Below, one piece after another: positions 47,756 through 55,126 of a stretch of 64,000 nucleotides of DNA. The translations under genes were made by a program, and so were the position numbers. Position 1 is the stretch's first letter, and every line of letters begins with the position of its first letter. Origin of the DNA: Jannaschia marina (lineage in GTDB: Bacteria > Pseudomonadota > Alphaproteobacteria > Rhodobacterales > Rhodobacteraceae); contig NZ_JABVAX010000002.1 in NCBI RefSeq assembly GCF_013404595.1, positions 248,001 to 312,000 on the forward strand, in the 5' to 3' direction. The notes under the pieces are model-generated. The model did no database searches. It worked only from the letters and a program-made list of their open reading frames with translations, and was not told the origin of the DNA.

Positions 47756-47787
47756 TGCGGGTCGCGAGGGAAACCTCGCGGCCCGCA
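47756..47787 (+). promoter_or_regulatory. GAAA-capped hairpin immediately upstream of the NYN gene
   Basis: GCGGG-T-CGCGAGG and CCTCGCG-G-CCCGC pair around a GAAA tetraloop, with one T-G wobble and a closing T-A, giving a 14-bp stem. It ends five bases before ATG 47792 and leaves no room for a Shine-Dalgarno sequence. It could control translation or be a target of the NYN nuclease. Both are inferences. Confidence 0.6.
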
Positions 47788-47791
47788 GTCT

Positions 47792-48490
47792 ATGAAGAGA
47801 TGTAAGTTTTATATCGACGGGTTTAACCTTTACCGAGGTCGCTTGCAGCGCGAGCGACATCATCGTTGGCTGAATCCGGTTAGACTTGCGGAAAGTCTTG
47901 TTCAGCATGGTGAAGCGGTCGTCGGTGTCGAAATGTACACTGCACACGTGTCAGGTAAGATCGATCTCGAAGGTCAACAGCGACAGGCACTCTATCTCCA
48001 AGCTTTGCGAACCCTTGAGCCGCAGCTGCGGCTTCATGTTGGTAAGTTCGCGATAAAAGAGAGATGGGTTAAACCTACTGGATACCCAGGCGCGCGACCA
48101 GAAGGGTATTCTTGGAATGAGCCACTTCCGGAGCTAGTGGAGGCTTGGGTTGCCCAAGAAAAAGAAAGTGATGTCAAGCTAGCCGTCCATCTGCTTCATC
48201 ACGGATACCAAGACGAATTTGATCGCGCTTACGTCGTAAGCAACGACTCTGATCTGACTGAAGCTGTTCGCCTTGTGAAAGAAGAGCTTTGCAAGGAAGT
48301 TGTGCTTGTTCCGCCGGTTCCGGAGCGGGGAGGGCAATCCGCACCTCTTGCAGGGAAACTACGAGAGGCGGCGAGCGTCGTCACGCACATCAGGTCTCAT
48401 CATCTTGCGGAGTGTCAGTTTCCACAAAATGTTGTAAAAGAAAATGGTCGTCATGTGACTCGGCCACGCGAATGGGATGACTCATCCTAA
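47792..48490 (+). CDS. NYN-domain (PIN-like) ribonuclease
   Basis: A 232-residue protein whose N-terminus KRCKFYIDGFNLYRGRL holds the first catalytic Asp of NYN/LabA-like nucleases. EKESDVKLAVHLLHHGYQDE supplies the second acidic site, and YVVSNDSDLTEAVRLVKEEL the third. The remainder is a basic C-terminus with HIRSHHLAECQFP. NYN proteins are metal-dependent RNases used in RNA turnover and in some defence or toxin systems. Start ATG 47792; a GTG at 47753 would place the hairpin inside the gene. The AT-rich composition and isolation suggest transfer. Confidence 0.85.
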   Translation: MKRCKFYIDGFNLYRGRLQRERHHRWLNPVRLAESLVQHGEAVVGVEMYTAHVSGKIDLEGQQRQALYLQALRTLEPQLRLHVGKFAIKERWVKPTGYPGARPEGYSWNEPLPELVEAWVAQEKESDVKLAVHLLHHGYQDEFDRAYVVSNDSDLTEAVRLVKEELCKEVVLVPPVPERGGQSAPLAGKLREAASVVTHIRSHHLAECQFPQNVVKENGRHVTRPREWDDSS

Positions 48491-48558
48491 CAGGCGTAGG
48501 GAGCATGCTGGGCACGCATCGCCCAACATAGCTAATGGGGCCTAGAAACCACCCAACC

Positions 48559-48978
48559 CTACTCCTCCACCCCACCTCTGAGCGCCTTCACCTCCCCCCG
48601 CCGCCGCTTCGCCTCCAGCCGCTTGCGCTTCTGGTTCGCCGACACCCGCGTCTTCACCCGCTTTTTCGGCTTCACCGTCGCGGCCCGTACCAGAGCGACG
48701 AGCCGCTCCCGCGCGATCTCGCGGTTCCTTGCCTGTGACCGCTCCTCGGAGACCTGGATCACCACCGCCCCCTCCTTCGTCCACCGCCGCCCGGCCAGCC
48801 GCCGGAGCCGCGCCTTGACCGGGCCGGGCAGGGCGGGGGAGCGTTCGGCCTCGAAGCGCAGTTCCACCGCGCTCGCCACCTTGTTCACGTTCTGCCCGCC
48901 GGGGCCCGACGCGCGCACGAAGGTCTCGGTCATCTCCCAGTCCTGAAGCTCGATCTCTGGGGTGATGCGCAGGGGCAT
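48559..48978 (-). CDS. arfB: Alternative ribosome-rescue factor ArfB (peptidyl-tRNA hydrolase)
   Basis: A 139-residue protein with the release-factor GGQ motif in RASGPGGQNVNKVASAVEL and a long basic C-terminal tail (VKPKKRVKTRVSANQKRKR) that enters the empty mRNA channel of stalled ribosomes. It rescues non-stop ribosomes by hydrolysing peptidyl-tRNA. GGAG lies 5-6 bases ahead of ATG 48978. Two 18-bp direct repeats sit directly upstream. Confidence 0.93.
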   Translation of the reverse strand: MPLRITPEIELQDWEMTETFVRASGPGGQNVNKVASAVELRFEAERSPALPGPVKARLRRLAGRRWTKEGAVVIQVSEERSQARNREIARERLVALVRAATVKPKKRVKTRVSANQKRKRLEAKRRRGEVKALRGGVEE

Positions 48979-48993
48979 GGGGGCTCCGGAGTT

Positions 48994-49043
48994 TTGTACA
49001 AAACGTTCAAAGGGGGGTCTGGCGCTTGTACAAAACGTTCAAA
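48994..49043. repeat. Two 18-bp direct repeats upstream of arfB
   Basis: TTGTACAAAACGTTCAAA occurs at 48994-49011 and again at 49026-49043. Start-to-start spacing is 32 bp, close to three helical turns, so bound proteins would lie on the same face. TTTTGTACAAAA in the first copy is itself palindromic. Probable operator pair for arfB. Confidence 0.6.
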
Positions 49044-49054
49044 CTCCAAGAAAG

Positions 49055-49084
49055 AAGGCCGCCCCGTGCAACCGGGGCGACCTT
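49055..49084 (-). terminator. Terminator before arfB on the minus strand
   Basis: AAGGTCGCCCCG-GTTGCA-CGGGGCGGCCTT (minus-strand reading, one mismatch) followed by CTTTCTT. It ends the transcript coming from the queuosine-transporter gene and the 18-codon frame. Confidence 0.75.
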
Positions 49085-49151
49085 CCGAAAGGCTCAGGAG
49101 GTGAGGTCGGTTAGACGCATCAACTCCGGGATTTCACATCCAAGGGCTGCC

Positions 49152-49208
49152 CTAGATGCGGACCTCCGAAGTTGTCCCGACCATCTTCTCCACCATCTTT
49201 CTCGACAC
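49152..49208 (-). CDS. 18-residue reading frame behind a perfect Shine-Dalgarno sequence
   Basis: A GTG at 49208 follows AAAGGAGGTGATCCA (49209-49223), which is complementary to the 16S rRNA 3' end over its whole core, with ideal spacing. The frame encodes MSRKMVEKMVGTTSEVRI and stops at TAG 49152. A hairpin terminator lies about 70 bases further on. It may be a microprotein, a leader peptide or a ribosome-binding decoy. Evidence is the initiation signal only. Confidence 0.45.
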   Translation of the reverse strand: MSRKMVEKMVGTTSEVRI

Positions 49209-49278
49209 TGGATCACCTCCTTTCGATGAGTTGCACTACGTAGGAGGTTGGCACAGATGTGGTGTGGGTCAAGCCCCT

Positions 49279-49881
49279 TTACGCAACCCGTTGTGCGAAT
49301 TTCACGGTGATGACACGGAAGGGTATCAGCGCCAGCAGCGCGATGGAGAGCTTCACCGCCCAGTCCGCCAGCGCGAGGCCCACCCAGAGCGGCCCGACGG
49401 CCGTGGCCTCCTGCGCCCAGGAGACGTCGCCCCAAGTGTTTGGAAAGGCAAGGAAACCGGCGAATGCGATGGTGAAGAAGAGCGCGGTATCGACGACCGA
49501 CCCCACCACTGAGGAGGTGAAGGGCGCGACCCACCAGTCGCGGTCGCGGAGCCGGGAAAAGATCGCGAGGTCAAGGAGTTGCGCGGTCAGAAAGGCGATG
49601 CCCGACGCGATCGCGATGCGCAGCGTCACCGCCGGCCCGAACTCCGTCATCACCTGCGTCCCGACAAGCGAGCAGCCGATGCCCACGACGAAGCCCGCGA
49701 AGACGACTTTCCGAGCTTTTTCAGGGCCATAGAGCCGGTTCGAGACGTCGGTGACGAGGAAGGCGAGCGGGTATGTGAAGGCCCCCCAGGTCAGCCAGCC
49801 GTCGGCGATGATGAACTGCACGCCGACGTTCGCGGCGACGACGATGAGGGCCATCGCGAGGACGGCGGGAAGGATGCGCAT
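49279..49881 (-). CDS. Queuosine precursor transporter (YhhQ/VUT family)
   Basis: An inner-membrane protein of about 200 residues with six hydrophobic helices. Family signs are WGAFTYPLAFLVTDVSNRLYG, RKVVFAGFVVGIGCSLVGTQ, LRIAIASGIAFLTAQLLDLAIFSRLRDRDWW and SSVVGSVVDTALFFTIAF. It imports a 7-deazaguanine precursor of queuosine for tRNA position 34. ATG 49881 gives the usual short N-terminus. ATG 49902 and 49917 are alternatives, and none has a strong Shine-Dalgarno. It follows the MnmC-like oxidase gene on the same strand. Confidence 0.88.
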   Translation of the reverse strand: MRILPAVLAMALIVVAANVGVQFIIADGWLTWGAFTYPLAFLVTDVSNRLYGPEKARKVVFAGFVVGIGCSLVGTQVMTEFGPAVTLRIAIASGIAFLTAQLLDLAIFSRLRDRDWWVAPFTSSVVGSVVDTALFFTIAFAGFLAFPNTWGDVSWAQEATAVGPLWVGLALADWAVKLSIALLALIPFRVITVKFAQRVA

Positions 49882-49939
49882 TTCTGTAACCCGTTTTGGC
49901 ATGGTGGTCGGAGACATGGCCCGAAGGCAGACCCGCCCC

Positions 49940-50980
49940 CTAGACCCCTCGCGTCCAGGGCGCAAGCCCATGCGTGGCAAAGGCCTCGGGGATCGCGTCG
50001 CGCCCGTCGAGCATCAGCTCCGCCATGACCTCCGCCACCTTGGGGGCCATGCCGAACCCGATCTTGAAGCCCCCATTCGCAATGAAGTGCCCCTGCCGCC
50101 CCGGCCAGACCCCGAGGAGCGGCGCGCGGGAGCGGGCGCGCGGGCGGATGCCGGCCCAGCGGTCGATGACCTCGGCACCGGCAAGCTCGGGCACGGCGGC
50201 GCAGGCGCGGGCGAGGATGGCGTCGAGTTGGACGTCGGGTTCGGCATGGTCGAAGTCGCGCTCCGAAGTCGAGCCGAGCGCGACCGTGCCGTCGCCGTGG
50301 GGCACGATGTGGAGGCCATCGACATAGAGTTGCGGCGCGTCGCGCCGGTCGAGCCGCAGGAGCGCGGCCTGTCCCTTCACGCCGTTGCCGGCGGGCCGAT
50401 CACGGGCGTCGCGCAGCGCGGCGAGGCCCTGCCAGCCGGTCGCGTGGAGCACGAGGCCCTCCGAGTGCGCATCGGGCACGATCTGTCCGCCGAGCGCGCG
50501 GACCGCGGCGGCGAGGGCGGCACAGGCGCGGCGCGGGTGGATGCGGGCGGAGAGCGTGTCGCGGATGACTTCCGTCGTACCGGGGGACCAGCCGGCGGGG
50601 GCCGGCTCGACCGTCCAGGTCGCCGCGCCGCGCCAGAGCGCCGCGGCCCCGTCCGCCCGGTCGAGGGCCCGCGTCCGCGTGTCGGCGTCGGGGATCGGTT
50701 GCAGGCGGCCCGTTCGGGCGTAGCCCGGGTCGGTGCCACCGAGGTCGGACACGGCCTGCCACCAGTCTTCGGCCATCAGGAGGCTGTCGAGTTGAAAGGC
50801 CTTCTTTTCGTTCCACTGCTCCGGCACGTGGGGCGCAAGGGCCCCGACGATGCCGCCCGAGGCCCCGGCGGCAACGCCCTTCGGGTCGATCACCCGAACG
50901 CGGGCACCGCGCCGGGCGAGGGCGAAGGCGCACCCGAGGCCGAAGACGCCTGCGCCGTAGATCGTCGCCTCGATTGCCAA
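49940..50980 (-). CDS. FAD-dependent oxidase, probably the stand-alone MnmC oxidase domain
   Basis: A 346-residue DAO-fold protein: TIYGAGVFGLGCAFALARRGARV (FAD site), the ASGGIVGALAPHVPEQWNEKK segment typical of MnmC oxidase domains, DRWAGIRPRARSRAPLLG and FIANGGFKIGFGMAP. In MnmC this activity removes carboxymethyl from cmnm5U34. The start is TTG 50980 with AAAGGA seven bases ahead. It lies back to back with mnmD (45 bases), which encodes the other MnmC half. A glycine-oxidase-like enzyme is the alternative. Confidence 0.75.
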   Translation of the reverse strand: MAIEATIYGAGVFGLGCAFALARRGARVRVIDPKGVAAGASGGIVGALAPHVPEQWNEKKAFQLDSLLMAEDWWQAVSDLGGTDPGYARTGRLQPIPDADTRTRALDRADGAAALWRGAATWTVEPAPAGWSPGTTEVIRDTLSARIHPRRACAALAAAVRALGGQIVPDAHSEGLVLHATGWQGLAALRDARDRPAGNGVKGQAALLRLDRRDAPQLYVDGLHIVPHGDGTVALGSTSERDFDHAEPDVQLDAILARACAAVPELAGAEVIDRWAGIRPRARSRAPLLGVWPGRQGHFIANGGFKIGFGMAPKVAEVMAELMLDGRDAIPEAFATHGLAPWTRGV

Positions 50981-51025
50981 GCCCGTTCCTTTCGTATCCA
51001 GTCGCCTCGACGCATAGGCCAGCCG

Positions 51026-51679
51026 ATGTCCGACGAAAACCTCTCTCCCACGCTCGACTGGCGCGACGGCACGCCGATCGCGACGCGGTTCGACGATCCC
51101 TATTTCAGCCTTGCCTCCGGACCGGAGGAGACGCGGCATACCTTTCTGGCGGGCAACGACCTGCCGGCGCGTCTCTGCGCGGGGTTCCACATCGCGGAGC
51201 TGGGGTTCGGCACGGGCCTCAACGCGCTGGTGACGGCGGCGGCGTGGCGAGGGGCCGGGCGTCTGCGCTACACAGCCTTCGAGGCCTATCCCATGGCGCT
51301 GGACGACATGGCGCGGGCACTCGCCGCATTCCCGGAAATCGACGCGAATGCGCTGCTCGACCAATGGCCGTCCGACCGGATCGCCCTGCCGGGCGTGGAC
51401 CTCGAGGTCGTCCGGGGCGACGTTCGCGAGACGCTGCCGGTCTGGACGGGCCGCGCCGACGCGTGGTTCCTCGACGGGTTCGCGCCCGCGAAGAACCCCG
51501 AGATGTGGGAGCCATGCCTGATGGTCGAGGTCGCGCGCCACACGGCGCCTCGGGGGACATTCGCCACCTACACGGCCGCCGGCCATGTGCGACGGGCGCT
51601 GGCCGAGGCGGGGTTCACCGTGCGGCGCGTGCCTGGTTACGGGCGCAAACGTCACATGAGCCGCGGGGTGCTGGCATGA
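51026..51679 (+). CDS. mnmD: tRNA 5-methylaminomethyl-2-thiouridine methyltransferase MnmD
   Basis: A 217-residue SAM-dependent methyltransferase, equal to the N-terminal half of E. coli MnmC. It opens LDWRDGTPIATRFDDPYFS, has the SAM site IAELGFGTGLNAL, the LDGFAPAKNPEMW signature, and ends RVPGYGRKRHMSRGVL. It completes mnm5s2U34 in tRNAs for Lys, Glu and Gln. The stop overlaps the next ATG by 3 bases (ATGA). Confidence 0.92.
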   Translation: MSDENLSPTLDWRDGTPIATRFDDPYFSLASGPEETRHTFLAGNDLPARLCAGFHIAELGFGTGLNALVTAAAWRGAGRLRYTAFEAYPMALDDMARALAAFPEIDANALLDQWPSDRIALPGVDLEVVRGDVRETLPVWTGRADAWFLDGFAPAKNPEMWEPCLMVEVARHTAPRGTFATYTAAGHVRRALAEAGFTVRRVPGYGRKRHMSRGVLA

Positions 51680-52536
51680 GCGGCGACCGGCTCGGCATCT
51701 GGCTTATGGTAGCGACGACCTTCGTCTTCGCGGTTCAGGACGGCTTCTCCCGTCACCTCGCGGGCGAATACAACGTGCTGATGGTGGTGATGATCCGGTA
51801 CTGGTTCTTCGCCGCTTTCGTCGTCGCTCTCGCCGCGCGACAGGCGGGCGGGCTGCGGGCGGCGGCCGCAACCTCCCAGCCCTGGCTGCAGGGGTTTCGC
51901 GGACTGCTCCTCGTGGCGGAAATCTGTGTGATGGTCGCCGGTTTCGTGCTTCTGGGCCTCGTCGAGAGCCACGCGATCTTCGCGGCCTACCCGCTTCTGG
52001 TGGCGATGCTGTCGGGCCCCGTCCTGGGCGAACGCGTGGGCTGGCGGCGGTGGGTGGCGATCGCTGTGGGTTTCGTCGGCGTGCTCGTCATCCTGCAGCC
52101 CGGGGCAGGGGTCTTTACGCCCGCGGCCCTCGTGCCGCTGACGGCGGCCTTCATGTTCGCGCTCTACGGTCTTCTGACGCGGTATGCGGCCCGCCGCGAC
52201 AGCGCGGCGACCTCCTTTTTCTGGACGGGTACGGTCGGCGCGGCGGCGATCACATTGGTCGGGGTCTGGTTCTGGGAACCGATGACGGCAGGCGATTGGG
52301 GCTGGATGGCGGCGCTTTGCGTGTCCGGCGCGCTCGGTCACTACCTGCTGATCCGTTGCTACGAGGTGGCGGAGGCAAGCGTCGTTCAGCCTTTCGCCTA
52401 TCTGCAACTCGTCTTCGCCTCGCTCATCGGCGTGAGTGTCTTCGACGAGACGCTCGAGGTGCACGTCATTCTCGGGGCCTGCATCGTCATGGCTGCGGGC
52501 CTCTTCACACTCTGGCGGGCCCGCGTGAGCTCCTAG
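51676..52536 (+). CDS. EamA/DMT-family transporter
   Basis: A 286-residue inner-membrane protein of two EamA repeats and ten helices, for example LGIWLMVATTFVFAVQDGFS, SHAIFAAYPLLVAMLSGPVLGERVG (repeat 1 signature end) and VVQPFAYLQLVFASLIGVSVFDE (repeat 2). Likely an exporter; substrate unknown. Translationally coupled to mnmD by a 4-base overlap, without an obvious functional link. Confidence 0.88.
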   Translation: MSGDRLGIWLMVATTFVFAVQDGFSRHLAGEYNVLMVVMIRYWFFAAFVVALAARQAGGLRAAAATSQPWLQGFRGLLLVAEICVMVAGFVLLGLVESHAIFAAYPLLVAMLSGPVLGERVGWRRWVAIAVGFVGVLVILQPGAGVFTPAALVPLTAAFMFALYGLLTRYAARRDSAATSFFWTGTVGAAAITLVGVWFWEPMTAGDWGWMAALCVSGALGHYLLIRCYEVAEASVVQPFAYLQLVFASLIGVSVFDETLEVHVILGACIVMAAGLFTLWRARVSS

Positions 52537-52631
52537 CGGCGAGGCCGACGGCCCCCAGGTACAATCGGAGTTTCGGGTCGGGGGGACGATCCGGATTGAC
52601 CTATGGATCATCGAAAACCTATTCTTGCGGT

Positions 52632-52657
52632 GAAATTTGAGAAAAATGTGCAATTTT
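52632..52657 (+). promoter_or_regulatory. Candidate operator upstream of the GntR-type regulator gene
   Basis: GAAATTTGAGAAAAATG followed by TGCAATTTT resembles GAATATTGAGAAAATGCAAA at 58390-58409, upstream of the TctC gene. The inner AAAANTGNNCANTTTT is a partial palindrome. The pair is a candidate binding site for the regulator at 52699. Confidence 0.4.
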
Positions 52658-52698
52658 CCGATCCGCCTGTCGGAAATGGTGCCAAACCGGAGGGACCG

Positions 52699-53625
52699 AT
52701 GCGAACGAGCGACCTGTCGAAGCGGATCTCGCACCGTCTGATCGAGGATATCGCCAACGGCACGCTTGCCTGCGGCGAGCATATCGCGGCGCAGCAGATC
52801 GCGGATCGCTACGATGTCTCGCGCACGCCCGTGCGGGAGGCGCTGGAGGCGCTGGAGCGCGACGGCCTGCTCGTCCGACGCGTCAACCGCGGTTATTTCG
52901 TGCCCGACACGCTGCCGGGCCATCTGTCGGATCTGCTCGAGGATCACGCCGCGGGTGGCGCGGACGATTACCAGCGCATGGCCGAAGACTGGCTGACCGA
53001 TCTGCTGCCCGTCGAGGTGACGGAGCAGGCGTTGCGGGATCGCTATGGCTGGACAAAAGCGAAAGTGGTCGAGCTTCTGACCCGTGCCGCGCGCGAGGGA
53101 TGGGCGGAACGCAAGACGGGCTATGGCTGGCGCTTCCTTCCGGTCGCCAAGACGCCCGAGGCCTTCGACAAGATCTATCGCTTCCGCCTCGCCATCGAGC
53201 CAGTGGCGATGCTGGAGCCGACCTTCCGCCTCGACCGCAAGGTTCTGGGCGAGCAGCGCCGGATCCAGGAAGGGATGCTCGATATGGACCATGCGCGCGT
53301 GCCGCCCGAGTCGCTGCTGGCCAACGGCGCGCTCTTCCACGAGGAACTGATCCGGCTCTCGGGCAACCCCTTCTTCCTGATGGCGCTGCAGCGGGTGAAC
53401 CAGATGCGGCGGCTGATGGAGTATCGCGCAAAGATCAACGTCGATCGTCTGGTGGAGCAATGCACCGAGCATCTCGAGATCCTGACGCTGCTCGAGCGTG
53501 GCGAGGTCGCCGATGCCTCCTATCGGATGCGCCAGCATCTCAGCGGGGCGCTCAAGCGGAAGTCGCCGCTTGCCTGGAACTGGGCCGAAGCCCAGGGCGA
53601 CGTGACGCGTGCCGGGGCTGACTGA
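52699..53625 (+). CDS. GntR-family regulator with a second apparent winged helix
   Basis: A 308-residue regulator. The N-terminal GntR winged helix (residues 6-70) has [20 protein letters not shown] and [20 protein letters not shown] second helix-turn-helix-like segment at about 103-147 ([20 protein letters not shown], then [15 protein letters not shown]) precedes the FCD-like ligand domain (about 155-300: [28 protein letters not shown]). GGAGGG six bases before ATG 52699. It should control the adjacent four-carbon acid sugar genes and TctCBA importer. Coupled to mgsA by TGATG. Confidence 0.82.
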   Translation: MRTSDLSKRISHRLIEDIANGTLACGEHIAAQQIADRYDVSRTPVREALEALERDGLLVRRVNRGYFVPDTLPGHLSDLLEDHAAGGADDYQRMAEDWLTDLLPVEVTEQALRDRYGWTKAKVVELLTRAAREGWAERKTGYGWRFLPVAKTPEAFDKIYRFRLAIEPVAMLEPTFRLDRKVLGEQRRIQEGMLDMDHARVPPESLLANGALFHEELIRLSGNPFFLMALQRVNQMRRLMEYRAKINVDRLVEQCTEHLEILTLLERGEVADASYRMRQHLSGALKRKSPLAWNWAEAQGDVTRAGAD

Positions 53626-54005
53626 TGGAGATCCCGACGATCCGCAGCCTCGCCCTTGTCGCGCATGACGGTAAGAAGGATCAGATGGTCGATTGGGCCA
53701 AGCGCCATGTCGGACGGCTGTCGCAGTTGCAGCTCTTCGCGACGGGGACGACGGGCGGACGGTTGGTCGAGGCAACCGGGCTCGAAATCACGGCGCTCAA
53801 GAGCGGGCCTCTCGGCGGCGACGCACAGATCGGGGCGATGATCGCGGAGGGCCGGCTCGACGCGCTCGTCTTCTTCATCGACCCGCTCACGGCGATGCCG
53901 CATGACGTCGACGTCAAGTCGCTGCTTCGGCTCGGGATCCACTACGACACCCTTCTCGCCACCAACGAGGCGACCGCGACCCGGCTCTTCGCCGGCGGCG
54001 CATGA
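53625..54005 (+). CDS. mgsA: Methylglyoxal synthase
   Basis: A 126-residue enzyme turning dihydroxyacetone phosphate into methylglyoxal and phosphate. Motifs are [29 protein letters not shown], and the signature [20 protein letters not shown] with [20 protein letters not shown], holding the catalytic Asp and His residues. Its start overlaps the regulator stop. DHAP is also the predicted product of the OtnK-OtnC steps encoded next to it, which may explain its place here. Confidence 0.94.
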   Translation: MEIPTIRSLALVAHDGKKDQMVDWAKRHVGRLSQLQLFATGTTGGRLVEATGLEITALKSGPLGGDAQIGAMIAEGRLDALVFFIDPLTAMPHDVDVKSLLRLGIHYDTLLATNEATATRLFAGGA

Positions 54006-54479
54006 TCAGGTCAGTTGTTCGGGGCTCGTGAGAAGTCCGTCGGCATCGGCGTAGATCCACTGTCCCGGCCGCAGTCGCGCGCCCCCGATCTCGAGCGGCA
54101 CGCCGAGGGTGCCCCATCCGGCCTTGGCGCTCTTGACCGGAGAGGTGCCCAGGGCGGCGACCATCAGGTCCATCGCCTCGATCTCGGCGCTGTCGCGGAT
54201 CGCCCCGGCGACGATGACGGCGGTCCACCCGTTCCGGATCGCCCGGGCGGCCAGAAGATCGCCGAGGAGCGCCACGCGCGTCGAGCCGCCGCCGTCCACG
54301 ACCAGCGCGCGGCCCTCCCCGGGCTGTTCGAGCTCCGCGCGCAGGACGGAATTGTCCTCGAAGCATTTTACCGTCTGGATCGGGGCGGCGATGGCGCGGG
54401 TGCTTCCAAACAGGCGGAAGGGCAGGTGCAGCAGGGACAGGCCCCCGGCGTGACTGTCGATCAGGTCGGCGGTCTTCAT
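54006..54479 (-). CDS. RraA-like protein (HMG/oxaloacetate aldolase superfamily)
   Basis: A 157-residue RraA fold. The aldolase-type metal/substrate motif is present: GDLLAARAIRNGWTAVIVAG followed by AIRDS (the G-D...R-D pattern). Such proteins are either RNase E regulators or class II pyruvate aldolases/oxaloacetate decarboxylases. The catalytic-type Asp and Arg favour an enzyme in this catabolic cluster. Stop codons of this gene and mgsA touch directly. It overlaps otnC by 4 bases and ends the minus-strand operon. Confidence 0.8.
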   Translation of the reverse strand: MKTADLIDSHAGGLSLLHLPFRLFGSTRAIAAPIQTVKCFEDNSVLRAELEQPGEGRALVVDGGGSTRVALLGDLLAARAIRNGWTAVIVAGAIRDSAEIEAMDLMVAALGTSPVKSAKAGWGTLGVPLEIGGARLRPGQWIYADADGLLTSPEQLT

Positions 54480-55126
54480 CCCGGTTTCATCCCCCGATAG
54501 GCGGTTTCGAGCGTCGTGACATCGGCGGCGGTGAGCGTGTCGACGGGCATCCCGCGCAGGATGAACGCGAGTTTTGCGGTCTCCTCGAGCTCTTCCGCCG
54601 CAGCGACGGCCGAGGCGAGGTCGACACCCGCGACGATCGGACCGTGGTTGGCCAGCAGGACGGCGGCCGCGCGTCCCCGAAGCTCACGGATCAACGTGCC
54701 CGCACGCGGATCGCCCGGCGCGACGTAGGGCACACGCACGACCGTGCCGACGCGCATGACGACGTAGGGAGTGAGCGGTGGCAGGCAGTCCTCGGGGTCG
54801 AGGTCGGACCGGCAGGAGAGGGCGGTCGCCCAGGTCGAATGGAGGTGGACGACGGCACCCGTGCCGGGGCGCGTCTCGTAGAGCGCGCGGTGCAGGAAGA
54901 TCTCCTTGCTCGGACGCGGGCCATCGACATGCCGGCCGGTCGCGTCGAGCCTGGCGATCCGGTCAGAGGCGATGTCTCCCAGGCTGCAATTCGTGGGCGT
55001 GATCAGCAACCCGTCGTCCAGACGGGCCGAGACGTTGCCGGCCGTCCCGACGCTGAACCCACGCTCGAAGAGAGATCGGCAAAGGCGGGACATCTCCGCG
55101 CGCAGGCGCGCCTCCTTCTCCGTCAC
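54476..55126 (-). CDS. otnC: Class II aldolase family, 3-oxo-tetronate 4-phosphate decarboxylase type
   Basis: A 216-residue zinc-dependent enzyme. Signs are GFSVGTAGNVSARLDDGLLITPT, the Glu of PSKEIFLHRALYE, metal His in VVHLHSTWATALS, and LLANHGPIVAG. Adjacent to otnK it is best read as OtnC, which decarboxylates 3-oxo-tetronate 4-phosphate to DHAP. Fuculose-phosphate aldolases share the fold and cannot be fully excluded. Overlaps both neighbours by 4 bases. Confidence 0.85.
   Translation of the reverse strand: MTEKEARLRAEMSRLCRSLFERGFSVGTAGNVSARLDDGLLITPTNCSLGDIASDRIARLDATGRHVDGPRPSKEIFLHRALYETRPGTGAVVHLHSTWATALSCRSDLDPEDCLPPLTPYVVMRVGTVVRVPYVAPGDPRAGTLIRELRGRAAAVLLANHGPIVAGVDLASAVAAAEELEETAKLAFILRGMPVDTLTAADVTTLETAYRGMKPG

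Noticed and set aside
49206..49225. CTGGATCACCTCCTTT on the plus strand looks like the 3' end of 16S rRNA
   Set aside because: Only about 16 bases match and nothing upstream resembles 16S rRNA. Read on the minus strand it is simply a perfect Shine-Dalgarno sequence before a GTG.
49882..49939. preQ1 riboswitch before the queuosine-precursor transporter
   Set aside because: The gap after the upstream gene is only about 58 bases and shows no stem-loop with the A-rich tail of preQ1 aptamers.
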